64,000 nt of DNA from contig OY720098.1 of NCBI GenBank assembly GCA_963082875.1, positions 7,378,001 to 7,442,000 on the forward strand, read 5' to 3'. Each line of letters begins with the position of its first letter. Position 1 is the first letter of the stretch. Both the position numbers and the translations under genes were made by a program. A model generated the notes under the pieces. The model did not search any database. It was not told where the DNA came from and was given only the letters and a program-made list of their open reading frames with translations. Positions 53,743 through 64,000 of the stretch are shown here, piece by piece. The stretch is from Corella eumyota. Its lineage: Eukaryota; Chordata; Ascidiacea; Phlebobranchia; Corellidae.

Positions 53743-56700
53743 CTAAATTATAATTCAAATACATTAAAAGAGCTTTTAAAATTTGCCAAGTCTAGCCAAA
53801 ACTATAGTATTAGCCCCATTTGGAGTATACTATATCTGGTCAAGGTTGAAAATTACCTTCAATAATTGCTTCAGGTTCTTCAACATCTTTACTTCTCTCA
53901 TGATTTAGTTCCTCATTGTTTTCGTTATTTTCTAAATCAAGTAATTAAAAAAATGTTGCAAAACATAGTTTATCTAATGAAACTGTATTTGGTAAAAACA
54001 GTATTTAATAACACAATATAAAACAAAAAATAACCAACTCAGGTATATAGATATTTTTTGGAAACTACTGTATGTACAGAAAATTCCTTTTATTTTTTAA
54101 TTTGCACTATTACTTTTAAATTATATTTTTTTTTAGCTTAACTTGAACTGAAGATTTATAATTAACTAAGATAACACATTTACAACTTACCATTAACAGC
54201 AGCCTGCATTGCATTAAGAGCTAAAAATAAAAATATTTTTTCATCGTTAACATTTTTCAAACAAAAAGAACTATTAGAGCTTCTCATATAAGTTAATAGC
54301 AAATTTTAAATTCTCTAAAATTTAATTATCAATACCCTACCATAGCATCTTGGTAAAAAGCTTTTTTCTACAAGCTCTGGTATTAAATTAAACATCTTTT
54401 CAGCAAGCCGTAAAGACTCTAAAGCTGGATTGCCTTGAGGTACAAGGCTTTCAAGTTGTGCAATCAGGGGTTTAAAATCACAAAGTCCCTCGAAACTATC
54501 TTTCATAAGTGTTGAAAATTCATTGTACAACCTGTGAGAGTAACCAGTATAATAAGAAGATATAATTTAGATTTTATTACGTAAAATAATTGTTTCTTAT
54601 TTTCTAAAAAAAAATTAAAAGCAACTAAACTAAACTTTTAATTTAAAAAACAAATTATTGGCTTTAATATTGATTTTAACATTTTTCTTTATGTTTACTT
54701 ACCTGCAAAATTTGTTTTTGCTTGGAGCAAGAATCAGCTGTTTTGTAAACTGTAAAGATGCATTACCTAATGTAACCAATTTGTCTAAATCACAAAATTC
54801 GTTCGAACCCTGACCAAAGCCTTGCAGACCAGGCAAAGAGTTTAACAAACTATCTTCAAGGTTATCAAGCACATCAACCTCCTTCAAGCAGTACAAGTCA
54901 TAGGTGGGCACAAGGACAGTTGAGCTATTTCTCAGCTGTGCAACTATCGCCTAAAATAAAAACCAATAATAAGACACGCACAACCAGATTTTTTTTTAAG
55001 TTTTTTAATATGTTTTTAAATTTATGATTGTTACCTCAGTTGATAATATTTTTCCTAGGAATGATGGCTTATCTCCAATAGCACATGTATTAATAAACCT
55101 CTCTAAACAACTCTTATAAAATACCAAATTGGTCCTAAAAGGGTTTCAATTTATTAAAATTTTTAAACAAGAAATTAAATTTTTCCCCACAATTTATAAA
55201 TAAATAATACAAAATTTCAGTAAAAAAACAAAATTTATAACCAAAATATATTTTATCAAATATTTTTAAATAAAAACAAAGCCTTGCTATTTTAATAGAA
55301 TTTTCAAAATTTTATATTTTTATCACACTTATTGGTAACTAGGATATTTACAATAAACATACCCGCATCTATTAAGATTGGTGTAAGGAAACTCATTAAA
55401 AAACAAAGTTGTGCATAGCCAAGAACCTTCATAAAACTCAGAAAATGTACAACCAGGTAAAAATGGGACATCATTATCTAAAACATTTTCTTCCACAGGG
55501 CCTACAGAAATTTCTTCATCAGGGCCTACAAAACATTTTAGCAATGATGTTTTTTTTAATTTCTATACAAATATTTATATACAATTAAAGCTATAAAATG
55601 TATTTTTACATCATAAATGCATAGAGAAATTAAAACTGTTATAACCTGAAGCTCCATTCACAATCACTTCGTGGGTCACATTTGCAACTGAAATTGTAAA
55701 ACAATTTGTTACAAAAACATATTGAAAAGCCCGCAAAATAAAGTGTATATAAAAATAAATTAAGTTGTGCTTACTTGGACCATCATCTCCTTCAAAAATT
55801 GGTAATCCATAATCTGAAAAAACATTTAATTTAACTTTGAATTTATGCTAGTTACAAAAAATTATTTAAAAATATAAAATGTTTAAAAAATTGTTTTTAC
55901 CATCCCCTTCGTTACTATCCTCTCCAAAACCTACACAAAAAATTGTTTTATAATTTTAAAATTAAAGTTTTAAGTATTTTCAAATGAAGCTATAGGCCTA
56001 TTGCACACAATTTTTTTTAAATAATGTAACTTACGATCAGAAATTGGTTCATAGGTTGGAAGAACTAAAAAAAAACAAATTTTAACATAAACGATTTAGT
56101 CTATTTATTGTTGTTTTTGTTTCCTTATATTTATTAAAAAAAGAAACTTTACAGGTTTGATTCAAGGTTAAAATAAATAAAATAGTTTTTTGTAGACAAG
56201 ACAATAAAATTTTTTGTATTATTAGAATTTATATAGTTTACAAATACAAAATCAAACTAAAATGATCTATAACTAAGAAATATTTAGTTTCAACCTAATT
56301 TAGATTTAGTAAATATTTTAGCAAGTATGTTAAAATTCACCACTTACTTAATCTATAAGTACTGTTAAAGCCATACTGATTGTTAAAACCATTTGATTTA
56401 AATTTCAAAAACATTTTTCCAGATTCTGCTGTGAAAGTTGTAACGGTCAACAACCTTCCTTTTAATTCACCCAACAACTTTCCATTTTCATTTTCGCCAT
56501 CATAAATCTATTAGTAAAAATAACTTAATTTACACAAAAACATAAACATTGTTGATCACTATATTAACAGAGATAAATATAATTTACTTTCAATTCCATG
56601 GTCAAAAAGTTATATATATTTATAAAATAAATGAAGTACAACCAAAATAATTATAAATTATTCAACTAATTTTTTTTCAAAAATTAGTTTTGCATTACTA

Positions 56701-59700
56701 TATTTAATCTAGGAATTTTTTACCGATAATATGTCACAGCATTCCTCACTAAAAAAGTCATTAAAAGTAATTTCAATCTGGCCAAAAGCTTCAGAGCCCA
56801 ATAACCACTGACACTCACTGTTCGAGTCATAATCAAATGGGTAATTCGGTGAACTTAGAACTTTAGGATAAGTTTCACTTAAGCCAGTAAATCCGCATGC
56901 AGAATTGGAAATATTAGTTTCGACTGTTTAAAAATAAAAACGTTTGCAAGTTGACTATGTATATTGTCTGTACAACATACAATATTTTAAACATATGTAT
57001 CAGTTGTCAAAACACTTACATGGAATAATGGTAACTGAAGCATTGTACCCCACTCCGTTAATAAAGGGATTAGAAATAAAAGTGATTTCCAAAGTTGAAA
57101 AGGTTGATGTGAAGATATTTTGTTGCTGAATATTTCTACCATTAACTTTTTTTATTAATCGTCTTTCGGTTCCATCATAAACCTATAATAAACAACAACA
57201 AAAAAATTGAACGTACCTTCATATATTCGCACCAAAAATTAAACCTCTTATTTAAATTGTCAAAATTATTTAAATTGCCAAATGCAGTGTAAATAAAATG
57301 TATAATATGCTAATAATTTTAATATTTTTGAATTTATATCTTACGCCTAAGTAGTCACAGCACGCTTCCACATTAATATTAAAGATAGTTAACAAAGCTC
57401 TGCTGCCAGGTGGAGCCATGAAGCTATAAGTGCAATTAGAATTGGATGGATAGTTGTCAGGGTAATTTGGTGAATGAATAAAGTAGGGATTTTCAATATT
57501 TCTGGTGGTCAATTGAATTTCGTCACCACAGTTAACAGGAACAACAGCTGGAGGCAAAACACTACCAGGAACTAGAAAATTTTTCTATTATTATTATTTT
57601 TAAATAGTTTATAATATATAAAAGTTTAAACTTACATTGTCTGTAGTCTATTCTGAATCCTTGCAATTGTATACGATTGTCAGTTTTTATTCGAATAGTA
57701 ATCTCACTGGTTTGAGAAACATAAGTCATTGGTAACTGGAATATTTCGTTTTTCACAGAATTAAGTACTTCATTAGGACCATCAAATACCTACAAAGAGC
57801 AATATTTATTCTATTACTTTAATAAAAGAGTGTTTTTACTATTTATTAACATACAAAATTTACCTTAAATATAACATAATTAAATTACGTTTAAAATTTA
57901 TTAAATAAAACATACCGTCACTATATCGCAACATTTTTGAACATCAAACTCAACAAGTACGAGTTCGAGTTGTCCACCAAATGGTGATGAAATAGTCCAT
58001 AGGCCATCAAGGTTAGCATCATAAGGTTGGGGCCAGTTTGGTGTAGTGATCGATTTGGATTCAACATCTGCTACAATCACTGAAGCAAATCCCTTCACTT
58101 TAACAAAATTATTAATTTCAAATAAAAGTTTTTAAACAGTGTTTTAATAATAATTTGCTATATAACTAATAAACTATTATATTGTTTACAAACACTTATA
58201 ATTAAAAAAGTTAAATCTACACATTTAAAAATTGTTTTATAAAATTTAATAAAATAAGAGAAAATTGTTAAAATTATTTGCATTTAGTCTAAACACAGTG
58301 CACACACTTGGTTGCAAACATATAAATAAATTTACACTTAAAGCATAAATGTTATTATATTGAGGGATTATAATTTAAATTTTAAATATGTTGTTTAAAG
58401 GTATAAAATGTAAAGCGTTAAAATAAAGATTTACCTGGCTCATCTGTAGTTGTAGGAGCTGTAAAATGATTACAATTTATTTAACTAAGTTTGGCGAATT
58501 TTTTTAAATAAAAATCAAATACATTTTTATTGCTATACAATACAAACCTGGAGAATATTGCGTATCTCCGTTGCAAAGATCAGTATCACAACATCTTACA
58601 TTACAGATATCAAACTGAAGAGCATTAACATAATCTCCCATATCTGCCTTAAGCACGCCACAGTCTAATGTTGCACATAATTCAGTCTGTACACATCTTC
58701 CAAATGCACCAGGAGCTATAAGCACAATTTTTTTTTGAAAACAAGAAAAGTAATTATAAAGGGGTTACACATAAAATGATTAAGGGTGCCAAACTGATGC
58801 CACATTATTTTTAACCCTTAAGGGTACAAAACAGCAAAAGTACAACCCCTCCCCACTCCCATCAAAAAAGGTAAAATAACTAGTGTTCCTACTTTGCATA
58901 TCTTCCGCAGTTTCAGGATCAGATTCCCCTGCAAACATCAACATGCAACTAGAACCTTCATCACAAGTTTCAATGGTTCTTGTTCCAATTTTTTCACCAA
59001 ATATTGTAGTTTCCATTAAGTTATAGCACCTTAACGCTGGAAATATATATTTTTATTGAAAAATTTTACAATTATTCACTTATATATTATTTAATTTTTG
59101 CACTTAAAATTAAATCAGCAAATGTAAACTTAAACTTACGTTCAGATCTGGGTATTTCAGTAGGTTGTTCAATAGGCGCTAAATATAAAATATTTGACAA
59201 ACTGTCAAAAGTAAGCTAAGTAAAATACAGGACTTTTACAAACTGTTTTAATTACTACAAATAAATCTAAGAACATATATCATATCTTGCTTATATTACT
59301 AGAAATGTGATTATAACACAAAGTAAACAATTTATTTTATTTTTAATATTAAAACAATTTATTTTACCTTGTCGATATTCTATTCTAAATCCATTCATTT
59401 GTACTGTGCCATCAGTTTGCATTCTTACAATAATATTACTTGTTCTAGAAACATATACCATTGGCAATTCTGGTATATCATTTTCTTGTGAATTAAACAC
59501 TTGATTGGGACCATCAAAAACCTTAACAAATGGTAGTCAATATTAATTTGTACTAACCAATAACTTGGCAAACACGATGTAGTGGTATGAGATCATGAGT
59601 TTGATTTCCACTGCTTCTATACTATAGCACCCTTAAGGTTGATTCTATAAACAGTCTAAACTTTTGCCAGGCTACTTAATAATTAATAAAATTATTATCA

Positions 59701-62700
59701 GAAATTATATTTGAAATATGAAACCTTAAGCCAACAAATGTAATTTTATGTTTGGATATGTAGCTGAACTTACTACTTTTGAAAATACAAAAAATGTATA
59801 GAATAATTTTTAAATAAAGAATGTCTATTCCTAAAATTCTAAAAATGTAAGAACTTACCATGACAACATCACAACACTTTTGAACTTCAAAGTTAGCAAG
59901 CGTGAGCTCAATTTGACCATCAATAGGTGATGTTATAGTCCATTGACAGTTAAGGTTGGCATCATAAGGTTGGGGCCAGTTTGGAGATGTAATATGACCA
60001 GACAATACTCCTGCACTATACACTGATGTACATTCACCCCCTTAGAGTAAAACACCAAAATAATTTTTATTTTACCAAACATTTAAAAATCTATATATTA
60101 AATGATACGCAATTTTAAAAATTAATTAAAAAATTAATTTGACATACCTGAAGTTACAGTAGATGGTACAGCTGCAAAATAAAAAAATAAAATTTACAAA
60201 ATATTTTTATTTAAAATACTATATAGGACTAACATATAAATAAATATGAGTCCAGATTTTTCTATTTAAATTTAAGAGTAAAAAAATAAAATTGAACTTA
60301 CTGGTAGATATCGGTTCCTCAGAAGGAACTAAAATTAAAAAAGGCATTTTCAATTATGTTTAAACATATTATTGCATTACTAAAAACAAAACTTTTAAAA
60401 AAAATGTATAAATAAGAGGGTTTAGTTACCCTCTTATTTATACATTTTTTTAAAAGCTTTTACGTATTAAAATATTTAACAAGATAAATGAAATTTATTA
60501 TCTCACTGTAAACATTTAATGTTAAACTTACGATGCCTATATTCAATTCTAAATCCATTCATTTGTACTGTGCCATCAGTTTGCATTCTTACAATAATAT
60601 TACTTGTTCTAGAAATATATGTCATTGGCAATACTTCTATATCAGCATACCTTGAACTGAAGACTATTTCAGGACCATCAAAAATCTAAAAAAAAAATTA
60701 TTTTTAAAACTTATTACTAATTACTATAAGAAGTAATTGTTATATTGTTACAAAAGGTTTTTATTTATTACAATTTTTTTAGCAAAGAAAAACAATATCG
60801 GCTTTTAAGATATATAAGTGATATTACCTATGCTAAAAAAGATAAAAAAAACTTGCCGCCAAAAAATCACAACATTTTTGAACCTCAAAGTTGGTAAGTG
60901 TGAGCTCAAGTTGTCCATGAACTGGCGATGAAATACTCCATCGACAGTCAAAAAAAAAAGATCATGAGTTTAATTCCCACTGATTCCACACTATAGCACC
61001 TTTAAGGTTGGTTCTATAAACAGTCTAAACTTTTGCCAGGCTACTTAATAATTAGTAGATTTATAATCAGGAAATATATTTAAAATATGAAACTTAAGAC
61101 CAACAAATGTAATTTTATGTTTGGATATGTAGCTGAACTTACTACTTTTAAAAATACAAAAAATAAATAGAATAATTTTTAAATAAATGCAAAAAATTAA
61201 AAAAAATTAAATTTGTATGTCAAGAATGTCTATTCCTAAGATTCTAAAAATGTAAGAACTTACCTTGACAACATCACAACACTTTTGAACTTCAAAGTTA
61301 GGAATCGTGAGCTCAATTTGACCATCAATAGGTGATGTTATAGTCCATTGACAGTTAAGGTTGGCATCATAAGGTTGGGGCCAGTTTGGAGATGTAATAT
61401 GACCAGACAATACTCCTGCACTATACACTGATGCACATTCACCCCCTTAAAGTAAAACACCAAAATAATTTTCATTTTACCAAACATTTAAAAATCTATA
61501 TATTAAATGATACGCAATTTTAAAAATTAATTAAAAAATTAATTTGACATACCTGAAGTTACAGTAGATGGTACAGCTGCAAAATAAAAAAATAAAATTT
61601 ACAAAATATTTTTATTTAAAATACTATATAGGACTAACATATAAATAAATATGAGTCCAGATTTTTCTATTTAAATTTAAGAGTAAAAAAATAAAATTGA
61701 ACTTACTGGTAGATATCGGTTCCTCAGAAGGAACTAAAATTAAAAAAGGCATTTTTGATTATGTTTAAACATATTATTGCATTACTAAAAACAAAACTTT
61801 TAAAAAAAATGTATAAATAAGAGGGTTTAGTTACCCTCTTATTTATACATTTTTTTAAAAGCTTTTACGTATTAAAATATTTAACAAGATAAATGAAATT
61901 TATTATCTCACTGTAAACATTTAATGTTAAACTTACGTTGCCTATATTCAATTTTGAATCCTTGCATATTAACTGTGCCATCAGTTTTAAAACTTACTTC
62001 AATATTACTTGTTCTAGAAATATATGTCATTGGCAATTCTGCTATATCAGCATACCTTGAACTGAAGACTATTTCAGGACCATCAAAAATCTAAAAAAAA
62101 AATTATTTTTAAAACCTATTACTAATTACTATAAGTAGTAATTGTTATATTGTTACAAAAGGTTTTTATTTATTACAATTTTTTTTTAGCAAAGAAAAAC
62201 AATATCGGCTTTTAAGATATATAAGTGATATTAACTATGCTAAAAAAAGATAAAAAAACTTGCCGCCAAAAAATCACAACATTTTTGAACTTCAAAGTTG
62301 GTAAGTGTGAGCTCAAGTTGTCCATCAACTGGCGATGAAATACTCCATCGACAGTCAAGGTTGGCATCATAAGGTGTAGGCCAGTTTGGTGATGCTATAT
62401 GACCAGATACCACTCCTGCAGTTAACATTGTCTGACAGTTGGGTCCTATGTAATAATTTTTTTCTTAGTACTTAATAAAGTACTTAAAACTTTTTTTTTA
62501 AATAACCTACAATATATTTAGTTCTTTAGTATAAAAATGAAATGATTAAATCTGCAATTTTACAAAATTAAAAATATTTAGAAACAAAATTCTTACTTAC
62601 AAAATATAAGAATATAATTATACAAAATATAAGAACTGTTGTAAATCCATTTAAACAATACAATACATTTTAAATTAAGTTTCAAAATAATTTATTATTC

Positions 62701-64000
62701 GACCAAAATAAGCAAGACCAACCTGTCCTTTCTGTAGTTGTTAAAGCTAAAAAATAAAAATAAATAAAAGTTACGCAATAGTTTCATAAATCTAACCAAA
62801 CAAAAAAAATAAATTTTTAAATTGCTCACGAATTGCACTGTAGGAAATGTTGAATCCTTTCATATTGGTCCCAGAATCACTAAAGAAACTAGCGGCAACA
62901 TAATTCCTGCTTGACTGCCAAGTAAAACCACTTCGTAAACCCCACACTACCTCCTCAAACCTGATCTCCTCTGCTGTTTCAGAAGAGTAAAACTGAAAAT
63001 TAAAAAGAATTAGTAAACATTTTTAAACTAATTAAATTTGTTCAAAACGAATGGTTTTTAAGTCAAAATAAAAATTATGTTAAAACAAATTTTTTCAGAA
63101 ATTAATATAACATAATAATTAAAAAAATTTTTTTACCAAAAACTTTAATCTCGGTAACATAAAAACGTTATGTGTCCATAAAACGTTAACCAAACGAAAA
63201 TTTTTATTTATCCATAAAACGTTAACCAAAGGGAGGCTTACTCTTAAGGCATCCCATGTTTGCTCAGTTTCGAATTCAATAAAATCAAAGGCGATGACAA
63301 ATCCCTCAGGAGCTCTGAACAGCCACCAACATGATGCTGAGTTAGGATAATTATTATCATAATTTGGAGATTGGAAATACTGAGGTAACAAAGTTGCAAT
63401 AAGATGAACTGGTTCGGAACATTCTATATCACAACACAAAAATCAATTAAAACAAAGATGAAATAATCTTGGACACAAAATAATAAACAATAAAGCCATT
63501 TTTTAAATCATTTTTAAAACAATAATTGATAATTTTATTATTAAACTACAAATTTTAATTTAATTTATATTTCAACCTGGTAGTGGTGAAGAAGTAGTAT
63601 TTACTGTGTTTGATATGTTTGTAGTTGGCACAAAATTTGCAGCTAAAAAATAAACAGTGTTTTATTTAGTTTATATTTAGTGTTTGTGTTTAAAAGATAT
63701 ATTATATAACATCTAAACTTAAGTTGAACATTGTCACTCTAAATAAGGTTTAAACATTAAATTTATAGAAACATAATGTGATTAAATATAGAACATAATC
63801 TGTCGAATAATAAGATAAAACATACTTGAAATTACTACTTTAAGTCTTAGGTTTCATTCCCACTGCCATAGCACCATTGAGTAAAGGGCTAATAAACCCC
63901 TAAACCCTTGTTTTGTACAAAATACAACCTTAAAATTAACTTACGAATAACAGTGTATGATATGTTAAAACCTCTGCGTTCTACTCCTGAATCAGATTTA
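52810..64000 (-). CDS. Gene H: CUB-LU-CUB-VWA secreted protein (5' partial)
   Basis: Paralog of gene D on the same strand; its 5' end lies right of the window. Order in transcript direction: partial CUB second half (63945-64000), CUB (63242-63423/62830-62992), CUB (62264-62445/61937-62090), CUB (61264-61445/60532-60685), CUB (59859-60040/59368-59521), LU (58893-59036/58548-58715), three CUBs (57916-58097/57636-57789; 57345-57571/57020-57182; 56724-56923/56348-56507), four short linkers, a cysteine-rich helical region (54341-55525), two linkers, and a VWA (52810-53742). Short Pro/Thr linker exons separate the early CUBs. The coding chain is open throughout. The end is either TAA 52812-52810 read through the donor-like GGGTAAGT, or a spliced tiny exon. 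No membrane helix seen; probably secreted or matrix. Function unknown; the modules suggest protein binding. Confidence 0.82.
53857..54220 (-). other. Gene H acidic linker exons
   Basis: Exon 54191-54220 encodes A-L-N-A-M-Q-A-A-V-N and exon 53857-53931 an acidic stretch (E-N-N-E-N-N-E-E-L, later E-E-P-E-A). They join the helical region to the VWA. Confidence 0.65.
54341..55525 (-). other. Gene H cysteine-rich helical region, family unknown
   Basis: Exons 55363-55525, 55035-55134, 54703-54950 and 54341-54531 encode about 233 residues with ten cysteines (contexts P-G-C, W-L-C, N-R-C, K-S-C, N-T-C, L-Y-C, E-F-C, K-F-C, L-C-D, P-R-C). Internal introns are phase 2, 0 and 2, unlike the phase 1/0 pattern of the CUB and LU exons. 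The composition (leucine-rich, amphipathic stretches, no beta signature) suggests an all-helical disulfide-bonded fold. No family is recognised and gene D has no counterpart. Confidence 0.6.
55646..56064 (-). other. Gene H run of four mini linker exons
   Basis: Exons 56035-56064 (30 bases), 55901-55930 (30), 55775-55813 (39) and 55646-55687 (42), all phase 1 at both ends, encode short acidic or Pro-rich segments such as V-L-P-T-Y-E-P-I-S-D and F-G-E-D-S-N-E-G-D. Any could be skipped without frame change, so the stalk length may vary by splicing. Confidence 0.65.
56348..58097 (-). other. Gene H three CUB domains after the LU domain
   Basis: Pairs 57916-58097/57636-57789, 57345-57571/57020-57182 and 56724-56923/56348-56507. 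All three keep the adjacent pair (Q-K-C-C-D, E-A-C-C-D, E-E-C-C-D). The first lacks both other cysteines: the usual C-G position reads K-G-F-A-S and the N-C-x-W position reads D-G-L-W. Confidence 0.82.
58435..58458 (-). other. Gene H 24-base linker exon
   Basis: Encodes A-P-T-T-T-D-E-P between the LU domain and the next CUB; phase 1 at both ends. Confidence 0.6.
58548..59036 (-). other. Gene H Ly6/uPAR-like (LU) domain
   Basis: Exons 58893-59036 and 58548-58715. First half starts L-R-C-Y-N-L with E-T-C and S-S-C; second half has R-C-V-Q, L-C, D-C-G and ends C-N-V-R-C-C-D-T-D-L-C-N, the family signature. It is clearer than the gene D copy. Here it sits inside the CUB array, not next to the VWA. 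Confidence 0.82.
59575..59660. repeat. SINE-like or tRNA-like intron repeat
   Basis: Holds GTAGTGGTATGAGA and GAGTTTGATTTCCACT, which resemble degenerate tRNA A and B boxes, followed by TATAGCACCCTTAAGGTT. Related stretches lie at 60955-61045 (a duplicate) and about 63845-63895 (GGTTTCATTCCCACTGCCATAGCACC). Three dispersed partial copies point to an old interspersed repeat; the family is not named with confidence. Confidence 0.35.
60392..60456. repeat. Near-perfect 30-base hairpin in intron (copy 1)
   Basis: Arms 60392-60421 and 60428-60456 are complementary over about 29 bases with one base length difference, around a six-base loop TTAGTT. Core: TGTATAAATAAGAGGG. It lies in the intron between gene H exons 60532-60685 and 60302-60328. 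Could be a small inverted-repeat transposon or an RNA hairpin. Confidence 0.8.
60856..60950 (-). pseudogene. Truncated CUB first-half exon (duplication relic)
   Basis: Reads from D-C-R-W-S-I-S-S-P to Q-K-C-C-D-F-L-A and matches the 3' half of exon 62264-62445, with the same GC-type donor. Its 5' half and acceptor are missing, replaced at about 60951 by poly(A) and unrelated intron sequence. It is expected to be skipped, since the flanking exons join in phase 0 without it. Confidence 0.8.
61797..61861. repeat. Near-perfect 30-base hairpin in intron (copy 2)
   Basis: Same sequence and position as the copy at 60392-60456, carried along by the tandem duplication. Confidence 0.8.

Larger units (their letters stand above)
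59590..62352. repeat. Recent 1.4 kb tandem duplication inside gene H
   Basis: About 59590-60950 and 60960-62352 are near-identical copies, including introns (for example 60042-60530 against 61447-61935, offset 1405). Each copy holds a CUB second-half exon, two linker exons and a CUB first-half exon. High intron identity means the event is recent. The right-hand breakpoint lies inside a CUB first-half exon. Confidence 0.88.
59368..64000 (-). other. Gene H N-terminal CUB array in window
   Basis: Four complete CUB domains and the second half of a fifth at the right edge. Linker exons: 63577-63642, 62723-62746, 61707-61733, 61553-61576, 60302-60328, 60148-60171 and 59140-59178. First-half exon 63242-63423 lacks the Cys-Cys pair (E-Q-T-W-D). 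The CUB at 61264-61445 must splice past a truncated exon copy (60856-60950) to reach its second half at 60532-60685. Confidence 0.8.

Noticed and set aside
60856-60950. Treating the truncated CUB half-exon as a live exon
   Set aside because: It has no acceptor and lacks its first half including the first cysteine; including it would place two first-half exons in a row.

Overview
The window is AT-rich eukaryotic DNA, about 70% A+T, with many short exons split by short introns. It comes from an animal, most likely a Ciona-like ascidian tunicate. The evidence is a chordate-type single retinoic acid receptor gene, a CASC3/Barentsz gene, compact introns, and large families of EGF, Ig, C-type lectin, FN3, CUB, Ly6/uPAR (LU) and VWA modules. 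The species is inferred from this content; no marker gene fixes it. All splice junctions were read by eye (GT-AG with phase checks). The complete exon chains close in frame: gene B 848 aa, gene C 1317 aa, gene D 2103 aa, RAR 443 aa, CASC3 684 aa.

Layout. Positions 1-22989 (+ strand) hold three tandem paralogous type I membrane receptors. Gene A (5' end outside the window) and gene C have EGF repeats, three Ig-like domains, a split C-type lectin-like domain, FN3 modules, one membrane helix and a tyrosine-rich tail. Gene B has EGF, FN3, helix and tail, without Ig or lectin modules. Gene A carries a 23-base deletion and an in-frame stop in its first Ig exon, so it may be a pseudogene or a defective allele. 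Positions 23563-36505 (- strand) hold gene D, a secreted protein with 13 CUB domains, one LU domain and a C-terminal VWA domain. Positions 38077-42848 (- strand) hold the retinoic acid receptor. Positions 45146-49735 (- strand) hold CASC3/MLN51, an exon junction complex core factor. Positions 50332-51789 (- strand) hold an intronless SLC43-family transporter. Positions 52810-64000 (- strand) hold gene H, a paralog of D that runs off the right edge, with CUB, LU, CUB, a cysteine-rich helical region of unknown family, and VWA.

How the parts fit. Genes A-C look like cell-surface recognition or adhesion receptors. The tails of A and C carry repeated YxN, ITIM-like and ITSM-like tyrosine motifs, while the matching tyrosine in B is phenylalanine. 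Genes D and H look like large secreted or matrix proteins with an intact metal-site VWA domain. Both families evolve by exon and unit duplication: there are relic EGF exons in A, a recent 1.4 kb tandem duplication with a conversion-like patch in H, and split or lost modules. Neighbourhood to A-C is suggestive of a recognition locus but proves no interaction.

The most notable points are the receptor cluster with its divergent tails; the adjacent Cys-Cys pair shared by nearly all CUB domains here, which is gained or lost as a unit; the unassigned ten-cysteine region in H; and two DR5-type retinoic acid response element candidates 17 bases apart inside an intron of the retinoic acid receptor gene itself.
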